From Oscillospiraceae bacterium (GTDB taxonomy: Bacteria; Bacillota; Clostridia; Oscillospirales; Ruminococcaceae), in NCBI GenBank assembly GCA_900768105.1, contig CAAGBQ010000095.1, forward strand, positions 1 through 12,190: DNA of 12,190 nucleotides, read 5' to 3'. Under the pieces are notes generated by a model that searched no databases, had not been told where the DNA came from, and saw nothing but the letters and a program-made list of their open reading frames with translations. The number at the start of each line of letters is the position of its first letter. Position 1 is the stretch's first letter. A program made the position numbers and the translations under genes. This document shows, in pieces, positions 12,157 to 12,190 of this stretch.

Positions 12157-12190
12157 AGATCGGAAGGGCACACGACTGAACTCCAGTCAC
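12157..12190. other. Illumina TruSeq adapter sequence at contig end (artefact)
   Basis: From AGATCGGAAG to CTCCAGTCAC, the last 34 bases match the standard TruSeq index-read adapter at 32 of 34 positions, with mismatches at adapter positions 11 (A to G) and 19 (T to A). The two halves and the total length are exact. This is not genomic DNA; the genomic sequence ends at about 12156. Confidence 0.97.

Noticed and set aside
11913..12173. Minus-strand frame beginning near the right edge
   Set aside because: It starts inside the sequencing adapter and overlaps the start of the U32 gene in another frame.
1..12190. CRISPR arrays, tRNA or rRNA genes, transposases or integrases
   Set aside because: No regularly spaced repeats, cloverleaf sequences, rRNA-like stretches or recombinase motifs were seen on reading both strands.

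Overview
The window is about 12.2 kb of a mid-GC, low-GC-Gram-positive-type chromosome. It looks most like a gut-type Clostridia (Oscillospirales-like) bacterium. Supporting signs are strong AGGAGG ribosome sites, sigma-A promoters with 17-bp spacing, intrinsic terminators between most genes, GTG and TTG starts, a secreted protein ending in an NPSTGA motif, a DUF11 surface-type protein and a Clostridia-type U32 protein. This placement is inference from style, not a search. The last 34 bases (12157-12190) match the Illumina TruSeq adapter at 32 of 34 positions, so this is an assembled contig whose right end is a sequencing artefact.

Layout. Positions 1-~900 are poorly coding: one open frame of unknown nature runs in from the left edge (1-354), followed by about 550 bp with stops in all frames I read and two hairpins. 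Positions 903-1923 (+) hold a two-gene operon: a YjaB-like GNAT acetyltransferase and a small nitroreductase. A bidirectional terminator separates it from a minus-strand operon (4430 to 2030): an ABC-F ATPase (a translation factor type, not a transporter) followed by two small paralogous two-helix membrane proteins. Divergent promoters at about 4454-4540 separate this from a multi-pass membrane protein, possibly a degenerate CPBP-family protein (4573-5205, +). Convergent to it is a secreted PPC/beta-helix carbohydrate-binding-type protein (6760-5264, -). Then come a ferritin-like helical-bundle protein (7355-6921, -), a DUF11 repeat protein (7517-8368, +), a MATE efflux pump with a consensus promoter and a terminator-containing leader (8578-9904, +), and a U32 peptidase-family protein (12010-9977, -).

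Most genes are single transcription units with their own terminators. The two clear operons are GNAT-nitroreductase and ABC-F plus small membrane proteins. There is no CRISPR array, tRNA, rRNA, integrase or transposase that I can see.

The most interesting points are these. (1) A diverged ~293-bp tandem duplication spans the 3' end of the ABC-F gene and the next gene. It left the first small membrane protein with a C-terminal tail homologous to the ABC-F C-terminal coiled coil. (2) The MATE gene has a 1-nt frameshift at an A6 tract seven codons after its ribosome-site-supported ATG, and a long attenuator-like hairpin sits in its leader. I do not see a multi-gene novel defence or metabolic system here.
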